A stretch of 14,833 nucleotides of DNA. Origin: Deltaproteobacteria bacterium. Its GTDB lineage: Bacteria; Myxococcota; Polyangia; Haliangiales; Haliangiaceae. The stretch lies in NCBI GenBank assembly GCA_018262455.1, contig JAGSPR010000376.1, positions 1 through 14,833 of the forward strand, read 5' to 3'. Below, in pieces: positions 1 to 6,944 of the stretch. The translations under genes and the position numbers were made by a program. Positions within the stretch are counted from its first letter, which is position 1. Each line of letters opens with the position of its first letter. A model generated the notes under the pieces. It was given only the letters and a program-made list of their open reading frames with translations. It was not told the origin of the DNA and searched no databases.

Positions 1-51
1 ACGATCGTCGCCGGCGAGGCGGGCGACAGGCTGATCGGTCTGGGTCGTCAT
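1..51 (-). CDS. possible N-terminus of a gene leaving the left edge
   Basis: An ATG at 51-49 on the minus strand opens a frame that stays open to the window edge, giving 17 residues that begin MTTQTDQPVARLAGDD. No Shine-Dalgarno sequence is visible upstream. A second ATG at 67-65 opens another frame without a stop. Seventeen codons are too few to recognise a family or prove coding, so this is only a possible start of a neighbouring gene. Confidence 0.3.
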   Translation of the reverse strand, partial: MTTQTDQPVARLAGDDR

Positions 52-90
52 ACGAACCCGGCGTCATCAGCGCACCGGGGTACCAAGTCT

Positions 91-107
91 AGCCTCGATC
101 AAAGGCT
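91..107. repeat. short inverted repeat AGCCT-N7-AGGCT
   Basis: A 5-bp perfect inverted repeat (91-95 and 103-107) with a 7-nt loop lies upstream of the possible minus-strand start at 51. It could be an operator half-site pair or chance; nothing else supports a role. The surrounding stretch 52-264 has no convincing gene. Confidence 0.2.
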
Positions 108-221
108 CGCCAGGGTTTCTCGCCTCAAAAACTCACCGAGCTGATCCGCGCCCCCAAGGCCCACTCCCGCGAACACGGTTCAGAGCCCGCTGACGTACTC
201 CTGAGCCGCCTCGGTTCCATT

Positions 222-240
222 CCCGTGAAGGTCAGTCACG
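222..240. promoter_or_regulatory. candidate operator-like inverted repeat (CGTGA-N7-TCACG)
   Basis: CGTGA at 224-228 and TCACG at 236-240 form a 5-bp inverted repeat with a 7-nt centre. The whole 19-nt stretch closely resembles the palindrome at 5387-5406: both read CCCGTGA, then one base, then GGTC, an optional C, and AGTCACG. Two similar palindromes in two intergenic regions could be binding sites for one regulator. This is inference from sequence similarity only. Confidence 0.3.
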
Positions 241-265
241 CAGGACGTGCGGGGCACGGGAGGTC

Positions 266-433
266 AGGCTCGAACGCGCACTGCACCTGCACCTGCGCTT
301 GCACCAGAACCCTCCACTTGCACTTGCGAGTTAAGACCTGCACATACACTCGAAAGTGCAAGTGCAGGTCTTAACTCGCAAGTGCAAGTGGAAGTCGGCG
401 GTGCAAACGCAGGTGCAGTGCGCGTTCGAGCCT
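266..433. repeat. 168-bp near-perfect inverted repeat (giant hairpin), MITE-like
   Basis: The whole element folds on itself. An outer stem pairs 266-290 with 409-433 perfectly. The middle pairs with a 6-nt bulge (291-296, an extra ACCTGC), a run around 297-305 with 400-408 with one mismatch, and a short unpaired patch. A perfect 31-bp inner stem pairs 313-343 with 362-392. The tip, CACT-CGAA-AGTG (347-358), is a 4-bp stem with a tetraloop. The element is flanked on both sides by GGTC (262-265 and 434-437), which looks like a 4-bp target-site duplication. The arms are built of CACCTG/CACTTG-type hexamers. It starts 74 bp past the stop of the minus-strand beta-barrel gene, so it could also act as a strong 3' hairpin. 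It encodes nothing convincing. Candidate identities are a miniature inverted-repeat element, a REPIN-like repeat or a large terminator. Confidence 0.85.
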
Positions 434-463
434 GGTCACCAATTCCGCGACGTGTGCAACCGG

Positions 464-487
464 TGGCAAGTGAACGGACTCTTGCCA
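464..487 (-). terminator. stem-loop downstream of the beta-barrel gene, possible terminator
   Basis: TGGCAAG (464-470) and CTTGCCA (481-487) form a perfect 7-bp stem with a 10-nt loop, 20 bp beyond the stop codon of the minus-strand gene ending at 508. There is no T-tract after it on the minus strand, so it is not a classical intrinsic terminator. It may stabilise the 3' end of the operon transcript or pause polymerase ahead of the larger hairpin at 266-433. Confidence 0.4.
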
Positions 488-507
488 GGAATCACGGATC
501 CAGGGGA

Positions 508-2259
508 CTAGAAGCGCGCCTGCAGGGTCGCGTTCACTCCGAGCTGGTTCAACTGGCCCGAGACGTACTGGAACGCGCAGTTCATCGGGTCCGGACACTC
601 GCGCTGGAACCGGGTCTGGTTCGGGTCGTAGCTGTAGAACACCTCGAACAGCGCGCTGTAGATCGAGCCAAAATCAATCTTGGCCGTCCCCTTCACGGCC
701 GTCTGCGGCAACACGTCGTCGCCCGGCGGCAGGATGGTGATCAGCGTGTCGATGTTGTTGTTCCGGATCACGGCAGTCGACTTGCCCGCGGAGGTATCGC
801 CCGGGATGCCCTTGGGCGACGTCAGGGTCGCCGGCCGCTCGATGCCCGCGATCACGCCCAGCGTCAGCCAGTCTCCCCAGTTCCGGTCGAAGCCGACCGC
901 CGCGAACAGGTTCGCGGTCAGCTCGTAGACCTTCGGGAAGTCGGAGTACGACGGCAGGCTAGGCTGCGAGTGCAGGATGAACGCGAGATCGCGGTAGCTG
1001 AGGTCGAGCCGCAGCCGCATCCGGTCCTTCTTGACCCGGATATTGAGGTCGCCGGCATGGCCGAGCTGGGTCGTGGTGGACCCGGTCGCCTCGGGGTCCT
1101 TCAACGTCTGGCCCAGGATCGTGAGCTCGGACTGGGCGATCCACGACAGCCCGCCGGGATACTTCTCGGGCAAGAACAGCTGGCTGACCTGCTCGCCGTT
1201 GTGCTTGTACAGCTTGTAGTCGACCGACGACCGCAGCGGGGCGCCCTTGTGGATCGAGACCTGGGCCGAGGCGCCGTACAGGATCACCTTCTGATCGACC
1301 ACGTCCTGCAGCTCGTTGTAGCCCCGGTCGAAGTAGCCACCGTTGACCTCGAGCCGGACCATCGGGTGCGGATCGATACCGGCACCGGCGAGCACCGCGA
1401 GCGCCGACTTCTGCTCGCCATCCCCCGGGTCGACCAGGATGGCGCTCTTGGCCCCGAGGAACGCGTACGACTTGCGGCCGTCATACTGGAGCTTGACGCC
1501 CGGGTTCGACGACCGGCCGCGCGTGCGGCCGATGTACTCGGGCGAGCCGCCCCACGACAGCCGGTAGCTGTAGCCGAGCCGGAACCGATCGGAGGACACC
1601 GGGAACGCGGTCAAGCTGATCCGCGTCGGGTCCTTGTGGGTCGGGTCCTTCCAGTTGGTGATCACGAGGTACGTGCCGGCATCCGAGAGCGAGATGTTGT
1701 TCTCGGACAGCTCGTTGATCCGCAGCACGAACGCCGCCTCGGCCTGGAGGTGACCGCGCGTGAAGCTGCGGTACATCGTGGCGTGCGACAGCGTCTCGAA
1801 CCCGGAGAACCGGGTGTCGTAGTTGTCGAAGAACAGCACGCCCAGCGAGTTCGGAACCCCGAACCGCCAGCCCGGCACGCTGGGGATCGTCTCTCCCGGC
1901 TTCGCGAGGATGTTCTCGTTGGTCAACGTGAACGCCAGGCGCGTGTCCATGAAGCCCGATTGCCCGGTGAGGGCTTCGGACTTGTCCGGCTGGGCGGCCT
2001 CCTGGGAGGTGGCCTCCTTGGCGGCGCGCTCGGCGGCATCCTTCGCGGCCCGCTCCGTGAGCACGCGCGCGATCTCGCGATCGACGATCTCGCGGACCTT
2101 GGCGTCATCGAGCGCCGGTGACGTGTTCGGCGGACCTGCCGGCGGCGGGGCCGGGTCTGCGGGTTGAGCAAGCGCTGCCATCGGAGCGGCCACGACCGCT
2201 GCGATCATGAAGCCCAGCGCGGTGCGCGGTGTCGCCGAGAGTCCATTCCGTAAGGCCAC
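508..2259 (-). CDS. predicted outer-membrane beta-barrel protein, unknown function
   Basis: A protein of 583 residues that I cannot assign to a named family. An N-terminal signal peptide with hydrophobic core runs over about residues 16-31, ending AALA before Gln32. A Pro/Ala-rich linker (32-48) and a charged, Ala-rich predicted coiled coil (about 50-90) follow. The rest is rich in alternating polar/aromatic strands (for example LRLGYSYRLSW-type segments). The chain ends in a C-terminal Phe (LQARF), as in proteins inserted by the Bam complex. A coiled coil followed by a barrel resembles some porin-like proteins with a periplasmic N-terminal stalk. GTG at 2259 is favoured because AGAGGA (2268-2263) precedes it at 3 nt spacing, only 9 bp past the stop of the upstream lipoprotein gene, so the two are probably cotranscribed. 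Two cysteines near the C-terminus (ECPDPMNC) could form a loop disulfide. The transported substrate is unknown. Confidence 0.8.
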   Translation of the reverse strand: MALRNGLSATPRTALGFMIAAVVAAPMAALAQPADPAPPPAGPPNTSPALDDAKVREIVDREIARVLTERAAKDAAERAAKEATSQEAAQPDKSEALTGQSGFMDTRLAFTLTNENILAKPGETIPSVPGWRFGVPNSLGVLFFDNYDTRFSGFETLSHATMYRSFTRGHLQAEAAFVLRINELSENNISLSDAGTYLVITNWKDPTHKDPTRISLTAFPVSSDRFRLGYSYRLSWGGSPEYIGRTRGRSSNPGVKLQYDGRKSYAFLGAKSAILVDPGDGEQKSALAVLAGAGIDPHPMVRLEVNGGYFDRGYNELQDVVDQKVILYGASAQVSIHKGAPLRSSVDYKLYKHNGEQVSQLFLPEKYPGGLSWIAQSELTILGQTLKDPEATGSTTTQLGHAGDLNIRVKKDRMRLRLDLSYRDLAFILHSQPSLPSYSDFPKVYELTANLFAAVGFDRNWGDWLTLGVIAGIERPATLTSPKGIPGDTSAGKSTAVIRNNNIDTLITILPPGDDVLPQTAVKGTAKIDFGSIYSALFEVFYSYDPNQTRFQRECPDPMNCAFQYVSGQLNQLGVNATLQARF

Positions 2260-2268
2260 GAGTCCTCT

Positions 2269-3468
2269 TTATTGCAAGGTCAGATCGCTGGTCCCACGCG
2301 GGAAGATGATCCAGTTGTTGAACACGGGACGCAGCACACCGACGACGCGCGGCAACGTCTTGCCTACCAGCGTCGCGGGGTCCAGATCCGAGACGACGCC
2401 GCTCGTGACCACGTTGATCACGTTGTTGTTTTGGCTGCAGTCGCCGCCCACGCCGGACGGGTCGAGCTTCCACTGCTTGTGCTTGTCGAAGTCGTCATCG
2501 AGATCGCACACCTTCCCACCGCGGACCTCGATCGGCGCCGCCTCGTTGCGCTCGAAGTTGATCTCGCCGTTCGGATCGTTGAGCCCGGCGAACCAGGCGA
2601 CCTCGAACACGACCGGCGCGGGCAGGCGTGCCAGGTTGATGTCGGGCACCGAGTTACCGTTGGCGTCGACCACCGCGAAGGTCTGCGGGAACCCGATCTC
2701 GGTCAGGCCGTTGAACTCGGACTGGCCGCCCGCGAAGCCCGCGATCACCTGGCCCAGCTCGATCCGATCGAAGTTCTGATCTTTGGGCGAGGAGAACGTG
2801 AACACCATCGCGTGGTCGTACGGTCCCGCGGTGCACGGCGGTGCCCCCGTGGCGTCGGCACACGCGAGATCGCTGACCGTGTAGCCCTGGGCGAACACCG
2901 AGGTGACCACCAGCCGGCCGACCGCGCCGTGGCGCGAGCTCTGCACGGTGATCTGCTTGTCCTCGAGCGGCGAGTGGGCCAGCGCGTCGAGCGCCATCTC
3001 GTTGGTGGGCCGCTGCAGGTCGACGATGAACGGCTCGCGGAACCACAGGGTCGGCGAGTTGCCGGTGATCGTGCCCGGGATGTACTGCGTGGCCAGGCCG
3101 GCGCCGTCGTCGATCCACAAGATCGTCGGTCCGAACACGCTCGGCAGCGTGATCGTCTGGCCGGTCGCCACGCCGCCGGTCACGTGAAGCGTCGCGAGCG
3201 GTGTCTCGCCGAACTTCGGCGACAGGGTGCCGAGGAACTGCGCGTAGACCTGGACGTCGGTGTCGAAGCTCGTGTCGAGCTGGTTGTCGGCGCCGATCGC
3301 CGAGATGTCGATCGTCACGCTGCGCTGGGTATCGGGGAGCCGGTTGTCAGGCGAGCCGACGTCGGTCGGGGCGACGACGGTGATCGCGAGCGACTGGGTG
3401 CCCGTGATCGCGGCGCGCTCGTCGGTACATCCGCCGAACACGAGACTGATGAAGAGGAGCTTGCGCAT
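2269..3468 (-). CDS. large secreted lipoprotein, possible C-terminal OB-fold
   Basis: From ATG 3468 the product is 399 residues. It begins MRKLLFISLVFGGC, a short lipoprotein signal peptide with Cys14 as the likely lipidated residue, and is predicted to be envelope-anchored. The body is rich in beta-type sequence with Asp/Asn/Gly turns and few charged helices. The last 75 residues (after a DDDFDKHKQW segment) contain a pattern of Gly-Val strands ending in VVGVLRP...WIIFPRGTSDL. This reminds me of OB-fold domains attached to secreted nucleases and surface proteins; that reading is low-confidence inference. GAGG (3475-3472) precedes ATG 3468. An alternative GTG at 3477 would overlap the upstream nucleotidase stop by 4 bp and add three residues. 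The gene sits between a broken nucleotidase and a beta-barrel gene, so it may be a surface partner of these. Function unknown. Confidence 0.75.
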   Translation of the reverse strand: MRKLLFISLVFGGCTDERAAITGTQSLAITVVAPTDVGSPDNRLPDTQRSVTIDISAIGADNQLDTSFDTDVQVYAQFLGTLSPKFGETPLATLHVTGGVATGQTITLPSVFGPTILWIDDGAGLATQYIPGTITGNSPTLWFREPFIVDLQRPTNEMALDALAHSPLEDKQITVQSSRHGAVGRLVVTSVFAQGYTVSDLACADATGAPPCTAGPYDHAMVFTFSSPKDQNFDRIELGQVIAGFAGGQSEFNGLTEIGFPQTFAVVDANGNSVPDINLARLPAPVVFEVAWFAGLNDPNGEINFERNEAAPIEVRGGKVCDLDDDFDKHKQWKLDPSGVGGDCSQNNNVINVVTSGVVSDLDPATLVGKTLPRVVGVLRPVFNNWIIFPRGTSDLTLQ

Positions 3469-3473
3469 GGACC

Positions 3474-4502
3474 TCACTCGAACGTCGGCCGGATGCGACC
3501 GTCATGTTTTTCGGTGTTCTCGTCGAGGCACGAGATCGCGCCGAACCGATCCTTCACGGGCACGAGCGGCATGCATGCATGGGAGGGCGTACACGTGCCA
3601 CCGTTGCACTCCGCGCTGGAGTTGCAGACGACCGTGTCGTCCCCCTGCGTGGTGCACCGGGACTGGCTGTTCAGGAACACACGGAGGCTGTCACGCAGCG
3701 AGATCCCGGTGTCCTGCTTGGACGAGTTGCGCCGGAGCACGTCGAACCCGGAGCCGCCCGCGGCGATGTAGTCGTTGACCGCGACGCGGTACAGGCTGGT
3801 CGGGACGAGCGGCGCGCACCGGGTGAAGTCGATCTGGCCGTCGGGGTTGCCGTCCTTCCGGCAGTTGTCGCCGATCGCGATGTTCTTCGCGCACGAGCTC
3901 CTGCCGTTGTCGCAGACCCCGCTGCACACCATGTCGAACGCGATGCCCGACACCTGTGCCTGCGACCGGCAGCCGCGGCTCGCCGAGCGCTCCGCGACGT
4001 AATCGAGCGTCTCCTGGACCTCCTGACCGGACAGGTAGATCACCGTGATCGAGTTCTCGAACGGGAACACGTTGTACATCTGCTCGACCGTCAGCGGCCC
4101 GTGATCGAAGTCTGCGCGGATCCCGAGCGAGTTGGTGATCGCGAACTCCGCCTCGACCCCCTCTTGCAGCTGCATCGAGCGCGCGACCATGTTGCCGAGC
4201 TGCGAGTCGCCGCCCGTGTTGTCGGTCCGCGCGATCTTCTGAACGGCCGAGGAAGCGTCCTTCGCGTTGATGTAGGCGAACACGCCGTTGAGATCGAGGT
4301 CCTGGTTGATCTTGACCGAGTACGGCCACATCAGCGCCGCGATCTCAGGATCCTCGGGGATGTCGCTCTGGACCGGGATGTTGTTATAGGAGAACGCCGT
4401 GATCCGGCTGCGGGTGGCGGGATCGCCGTTGTTCGAGCCGACCTTGACGACCACGTCGAGCCGGCCGACGAACTTCGCGAAGGCGCCGGAGTGCACGAGC
4501 AC
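3474..4502 (-). CDS. C-terminal fragment of lipoprotein 5'-nucleotidase (substrate-binding domain, Cys-rich tail)
   Basis: This frame opens at a GTG (4502), but similarity to the family extends upstream in the same frame to 4694, so the GTG is probably an internal Val of the original gene. It begins with VHSGAFAKFVGRLDVVV, the usual end of the metallophosphoesterase domain. The 5'-nucleotidase C-terminal domain follows, with NSLGIRAD (124-131), FPFEN (146-150) and NDYIAAGGSGFDVL (223-236), the stretches that bind the nucleoside. The domain holds extra cysteines (168, 183, 187, 194, 204, 219). The final 75 residues add six more (273, 283, 289, 294, 300, 315) in a CxxxxxCxxxxC-like pattern, suggesting a disulfide-stabilised extracellular extension that is not typical of UshA. 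The stop at 3476-3474 overlaps a possible GTG start of the following lipoprotein gene. Confidence 0.65.
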   Translation of the reverse strand: MLVHSGAFAKFVGRLDVVVKVGSNNGDPATRSRITAFSYNNIPVQSDIPEDPEIAALMWPYSVKINQDLDLNGVFAYINAKDASSAVQKIARTDNTGGDSQLGNMVARSMQLQEGVEAEFAITNSLGIRADFDHGPLTVEQMYNVFPFENSITVIYLSGQEVQETLDYVAERSASRGCRSQAQVSGIAFDMVCSGVCDNGRSSCAKNIAIGDNCRKDGNPDGQIDFTRCAPLVPTSLYRVAVNDYIAAGGSGFDVLRRNSSKQDTGISLRDSLRVFLNSQSRCTTQGDDTVVCNSSAECNGGTCTPSHACMPLVPVKDRFGAISCLDENTEKHDGRIRPTFE

Positions 4503-4687
4503 CGTGTTGTGACCCTGATCGTCGTTGGGGATGATCTTCGGCGGGTTGGTGACGATGTGGAGGTGACCTCCGAGGATGAGGTCGACACCGGCCAGCGTCT
4601 CCTTGGAGAAGGCTGCGTTCGGATCGTCGACCTGCGAGGCCGAGAGGTCCTCGTCCTCGTCGAGCCCGAGGTGGCTGACGACGACGA

Positions 4688-5323
4688 TCAGGTCCCATAG
4701 ATCGAGGTGATGGTGCTGGTGTTACCCATGCCGATCACGCCGATCTTGAGGCCCTTGACGTCGTACACGGCGTACGGCGCGATCACGTCGCGCAGCGACC
4801 GGCCATCCGCGTTCTGCGCGCCGGCGGGAGGATCGTCCCAGCCGTAGTTGCCGGCGAGCAGCGGAAACGTCGCCCAGTTGTCGATCTTCTCGAACAGGTT
4901 CTTCGCCCCGAGATCGAACTCGTGATTGCCGAGCACGGCGCCGTCCATTCCGGCGAGCGACAGCGCTCGCAGCTCGGCCTCCCCCTTGAACAGGTTGAAC
5001 ACCGGCGCACCCTGGAAGCAGTCCCCCGAGTCCAGCCACAGCGAGCGGTTCGAGGACGCGCGGATCTGCCTGGCCACCGTCGCGATCCTCGCCACCCCGC
5101 CGAACGGCCCCTTGGTCAGTCCGTAGCCCTTGTCGAACGTGTTCGGGGTGAAGGTGTACGGGAACAGCCGCGAATGGATATCGGAGGTATGGATGAACGT
5201 CAGGCGGATGTCCTGACCTTCCAGGTCCGGCTGGTCCTGGTGGACCGTGCATCCCCACAGCGAGCCCATCCAGACGATCGCAGCCGCACCAGCCACCAGC
5301 AGGCGTTGCATCGTCGTGGTCAT
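4688..5323 (-). CDS. N-terminal fragment of lipoprotein 5'-nucleotidase (metallophosphoesterase domain)
   Basis: This 211-residue open frame carries the signal peptide and the first half of the dinuclear-metal phosphoesterase domain. A hydrophobic segment (residues 7-24) ends LWGC, making Cys25 a probable lipidation site. Metal-site motifs are TSDIH (Asp48, His50), DSGD (Asp98, Asp101) and GNHE (Asn133, His134). The strand KIGVIGMG (193-200) is the one normally followed by a helix and then the SHxG motif, and the frame ends before these. Members of the family hydrolyse nucleotides, UDP-sugars or other phosphate esters in the periplasm or at the surface. As written, the fragment lacks the SHxG and GHxH histidines and the substrate-binding C-terminal domain, so it should be inactive alone. 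No Shine-Dalgarno sequence is seen before ATG 5323; ATG at 5311 is an alternative start. It heads a minus-strand operon. Confidence 0.7.
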   Translation of the reverse strand: MTTTMQRLLVAGAAAIVWMGSLWGCTVHQDQPDLEGQDIRLTFIHTSDIHSRLFPYTFTPNTFDKGYGLTKGPFGGVARIATVARQIRASSNRSLWLDSGDCFQGAPVFNLFKGEAELRALSLAGMDGAVLGNHEFDLGAKNLFEKIDNWATFPLLAGNYGWDDPPAGAQNADGRSLRDVIAPYAVYDVKGLKIGVIGMGNTSTITSIYGT

Positions 5324-5348
5324 ACCGGGAACGGGCGTGGTTCAGCAA

Positions 5349-5363
5349 GGGCCAATAAGGCCC
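5349..5363. promoter_or_regulatory. GGGCC-AATAA-GGCCC inverted repeat in divergent promoter region
   Basis: A perfect 5-bp inverted repeat with an AT-only 5-nt centre lies in the 106-bp gap between the nucleotidase start (5323, minus) and the pyruvate kinase start (5430, plus). In a divergent intergenic region this could be an operator or part of a 5' leader hairpin for the minus-strand transcript. No known regulator site is recognised. Confidence 0.3.
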
Positions 5364-5386
5364 GCGTCGTTCGATCTGCTCACTGC

Positions 5387-5406
5387 CCGTGACGGTCCAG
5401 TCACGG
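5387..5406. promoter_or_regulatory. candidate operator palindrome CCGTGAC-N6-GTCACGG
   Basis: A perfect 7-bp inverted repeat with a 6-nt centre ends 23 bp before the pyruvate kinase ATG, where a regulator could control either divergent gene. A near copy is found at 222-240. The spacing and symmetry resemble a site for a dimeric helix-turn-helix regulator, but the regulator is not identifiable from this window. Confidence 0.45.
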
Positions 5407-5429
5407 TTTTCGCGCTAACTTCACGCCCC

Positions 5430-6845
5430 ATGCCGCGCGCGAAGATCGTCTGCACTCTCGGACCTGCCTCCTCCACACCGGAACGCATCGGCGAGCTGAT
5501 CGATGCCGGGATGAGCGTCGCGCGACTCAACTTCTCCCACGGCACGCACGAGGATCACGCGCGGATGCTGCAGATCGTGCGGTCCGAGGCCGACCGTCGC
5601 GGCAAGGCGATCGCCGTCCTGCTCGATCTGCAGGGTCCCAAGATCCGGGTCGGCAAGTTTGCCAACGGCCAGGTCGAGCTCCGCGCGGGCGCCGAGTTCA
5701 CGATCACCACCGAGATGGTCGTCGGCGACGACAAGCGCGTCTCGACGAGCTACTCGATGCTGCCGCTGGACTGCAAGGTCGGCGATCACATCCTGCTCGA
5801 CGACGGCTACCTCGGGCTCGCCGTCACCGCGGTCGGCGATCACGAGGTCAAGACCGTCGTCATCACCGGCGGCGTGCTCAAGAACAACAAGGGCATCAAC
5901 CTGCCGGGCGTCGAGGTCTCGGCCCCCGCGTTGTCGGAGAAGGATCGCACCGACATCGGCTTCGCGCTGCGCTACGGCGTCGACTACGTCGCGCTGTCGT
6001 TCGTCCGTCGGCCGGAGGACGTGATCGAGGCCAAACGGCTGCTCACGGTCGACCAGGTGTCGATCCCGGTGATCGCGAAGATCGAGAAGCCACAGGCCCT
6101 GGAGCGACTCGGCGACATCATCGATGCGGCCGACGGCATCATGGTCGCGCGCGGCGATCTCGGGGTCGAGATGGGTCCCGAGAAGGTCCCCCTGTGGCAG
6201 AAGCGCATCATCGAGGAGACCAACAAGCGCGGCAAGATCGTGATCACCGCGACCCAGATGCTCGAGTCGATGATCACGCAGCCCCGGCCGACTCGAGCGG
6301 AGGCGTCCGATGTCGCGAACGCGGTGCTCGATGCCAGCGATGCCCTGATGCTGTCGGGCGAGACCGCCTCGGGCATCCATCCCGTCGAGGCCGTGCGCAC
6401 GATGGCGCGCATCATCGACGAGATCGAGAAGAGCGCCTACTATCACGCGAACAAGGAAGTCCCCGATCTCCAGCTCGCGTCTTCGACCAACGCGATCGCC
6501 CATGCCGCGATGACGGCCGCCCGCGCCATGAAGCTGAGGACGATCGTCGCGGTCTCGGATTCGGGCGGTGCGGGTCGGCTCATCAGCGAGTATCGCCCCG
6601 ACTCGAACATCGTCTGCCTGACGACGAACGAGGTGACATTCCGCCGGCTCGCGCTCGTGTGGGGCGTGACCCCGGTCATGATCGGCCCGGCCGCCACGAC
6701 CGAGGAGCTCCTGGATCGGGTCGAAGGGATCTTGATCGAGCGCAATCTGGCGTCGCCCGGCGAGAACGTCCTGATCACCATGGCCGTACCGGTCGGTTCG
6801 GGGCTTCAGACCAACGTCTTGAAGATCCATCAGATCCAGCATTAG
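5430..6845 (+). CDS. pyk: pyruvate kinase
   Basis: A full-length pyruvate kinase (471 residues, the usual bacterial length). It transfers phosphate from phosphoenolpyruvate to ADP, giving pyruvate and ATP in the last step of glycolysis, in the cytoplasm and normally as a tetramer. The barrel starts at [19 protein letters not shown] (31-38) supplies the substrate-binding Arg32. DLQGPKIR (66-73) leads into the B domain (about 73-167). The signature [10 protein letters not shown] (212-221) includes catalytic Lys217 and metal ligand Glu219. ARGDLGVE (240-247) gives Asp243, and TATQMLESM (273-281) gives Thr275. The C-terminal domain (about 350-471) would hold any allosteric site. ATG 5430 is chosen because the protein then begins exactly like family members; the open frame continues upstream without similarity. 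No clear Shine-Dalgarno sequence is seen. It is divergent from the nucleotidase gene. Confidence 0.97.
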   Translation: MPRAKIVCTLGPASSTPERIGELIDAGMSVARLNFSHGTHEDHARMLQIVRSEADRRGKAIAVLLDLQGPKIRVGKFANGQVELRAGAEFTITTEMVVGDDKRVSTSYSMLPLDCKVGDHILLDDGYLGLAVTAVGDHEVKTVVITGGVLKNNKGINLPGVEVSAPALSEKDRTDIGFALRYGVDYVALSFVRRPEDVIEAKRLLTVDQVSIPVIAKIEKPQALERLGDIIDAADGIMVARGDLGVEMGPEKVPLWQKRIIEETNKRGKIVITATQMLESMITQPRPTRAEASDVANAVLDASDALMLSGETASGIHPVEAVRTMARIIDEIEKSAYYHANKEVPDLQLASSTNAIAHAAMTAARAMKLRTIVAVSDSGGAGRLISEYRPDSNIVCLTTNEVTFRRLALVWGVTPVMIGPAATTEELLDRVEGILIERNLASPGENVLITMAVPVGSGLQTNVLKIHQIQH

Positions 6846-6849
6846 CCGC

Positions 6850-6896
6850 CGTGTAGGAACCCGCGCACCACCGGTGCGTAGGCGAAAACCTACACG
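6850..6896 (+). terminator. nested stem-loop after pyruvate kinase, possible terminator
   Basis: CGTGTAGG (6850-6857) pairs perfectly with CCTACACG (6889-6896), enclosing a second stem CGCACC-ACC-GGTGCG (6864-6878). GTAGG at 6878-6882 can also pair with CCTAC at 6889-6893 around a CGAAAA loop, so two structures compete. It begins 4 bp after the pyk stop. There is no T-run after it, so factor-independent termination is uncertain. Confidence 0.5.
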
Positions 6897-6906
6897 TTGC
6901 AGCAGG

Positions 6907-6935
6907 TTGAGCGTTCACGCCGGGCGAGCTACGAT
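6907..6935 (+). promoter_or_regulatory. candidate sigma70-type promoter of the Ser/Thr kinase gene
   Basis: TTGAGC (6907-6912) and TACGAT (6930-6935) each match four of six consensus bases and are separated by exactly 17 bp. The predicted transcription start would be about 6942, only a few nucleotides before GTG 6945, so the mRNA would be leaderless or nearly so. Confidence 0.5.
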
Positions 6936-6944
6936 TTTCGTTCG

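Larger units (their letters stand above)
3474..5323 (-). pseudogene. 5'-nucleotidase/metallophosphoesterase locus broken by internal loss and frameshift
   Basis: The whole locus reads as one UshA/5'-nucleotidase-family lipoprotein gene split between two frames. The first frame (start 5323) ends at a TGA at 4690-4688, just after SIYG. The homologous sequence resumes one base off at 4694 ([16 protein letters not shown]...) and runs open to the stop at 3474. The intact second nucleotidase in this window has 37 residues between the strand ending IIGAST and VIVVTAHIG. Here only about 8 lie between IGMGNT and [10 protein letters not shown]. About 29 residues are therefore missing, with a loss of 3n+1 bases, roughly 85-90 bp. 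All visible metal ligands remain across the two frames, including GGHLH in the frame-shifted part (about 4550-4590). Either the gene is a recent pseudogene or the assembly collapsed a short segment. Confidence 0.75.

Noticed and set aside
93..264. Open plus-strand stretch with a protein-like translation (KLTELIRAP...)
   Set aside because: It has no start codon after the stop at 90-92 and its third-position base use is less GC-biased than the real genes here. It might be a remnant of a decayed gene but cannot be supported.
266..433. CRISPR array
   Set aside because: The repeated hexamers are organised as one inverted repeat with a loop, not as direct repeats separated by unique spacers.
247..2121. 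624-residue plus-strand open frame
   Set aside because: It is antisense to the beta-barrel gene, starts in the palindromic element and has an Arg/Asp/Leu-rich composition typical of shadow frames in GC-rich DNA.
4680..4700. Programmed ribosomal frameshift in the nucleotidase
   Set aside because: No slippery heptamer is visible at the junction, and about 29 family residues are missing, so recoding alone would not restore the protein.
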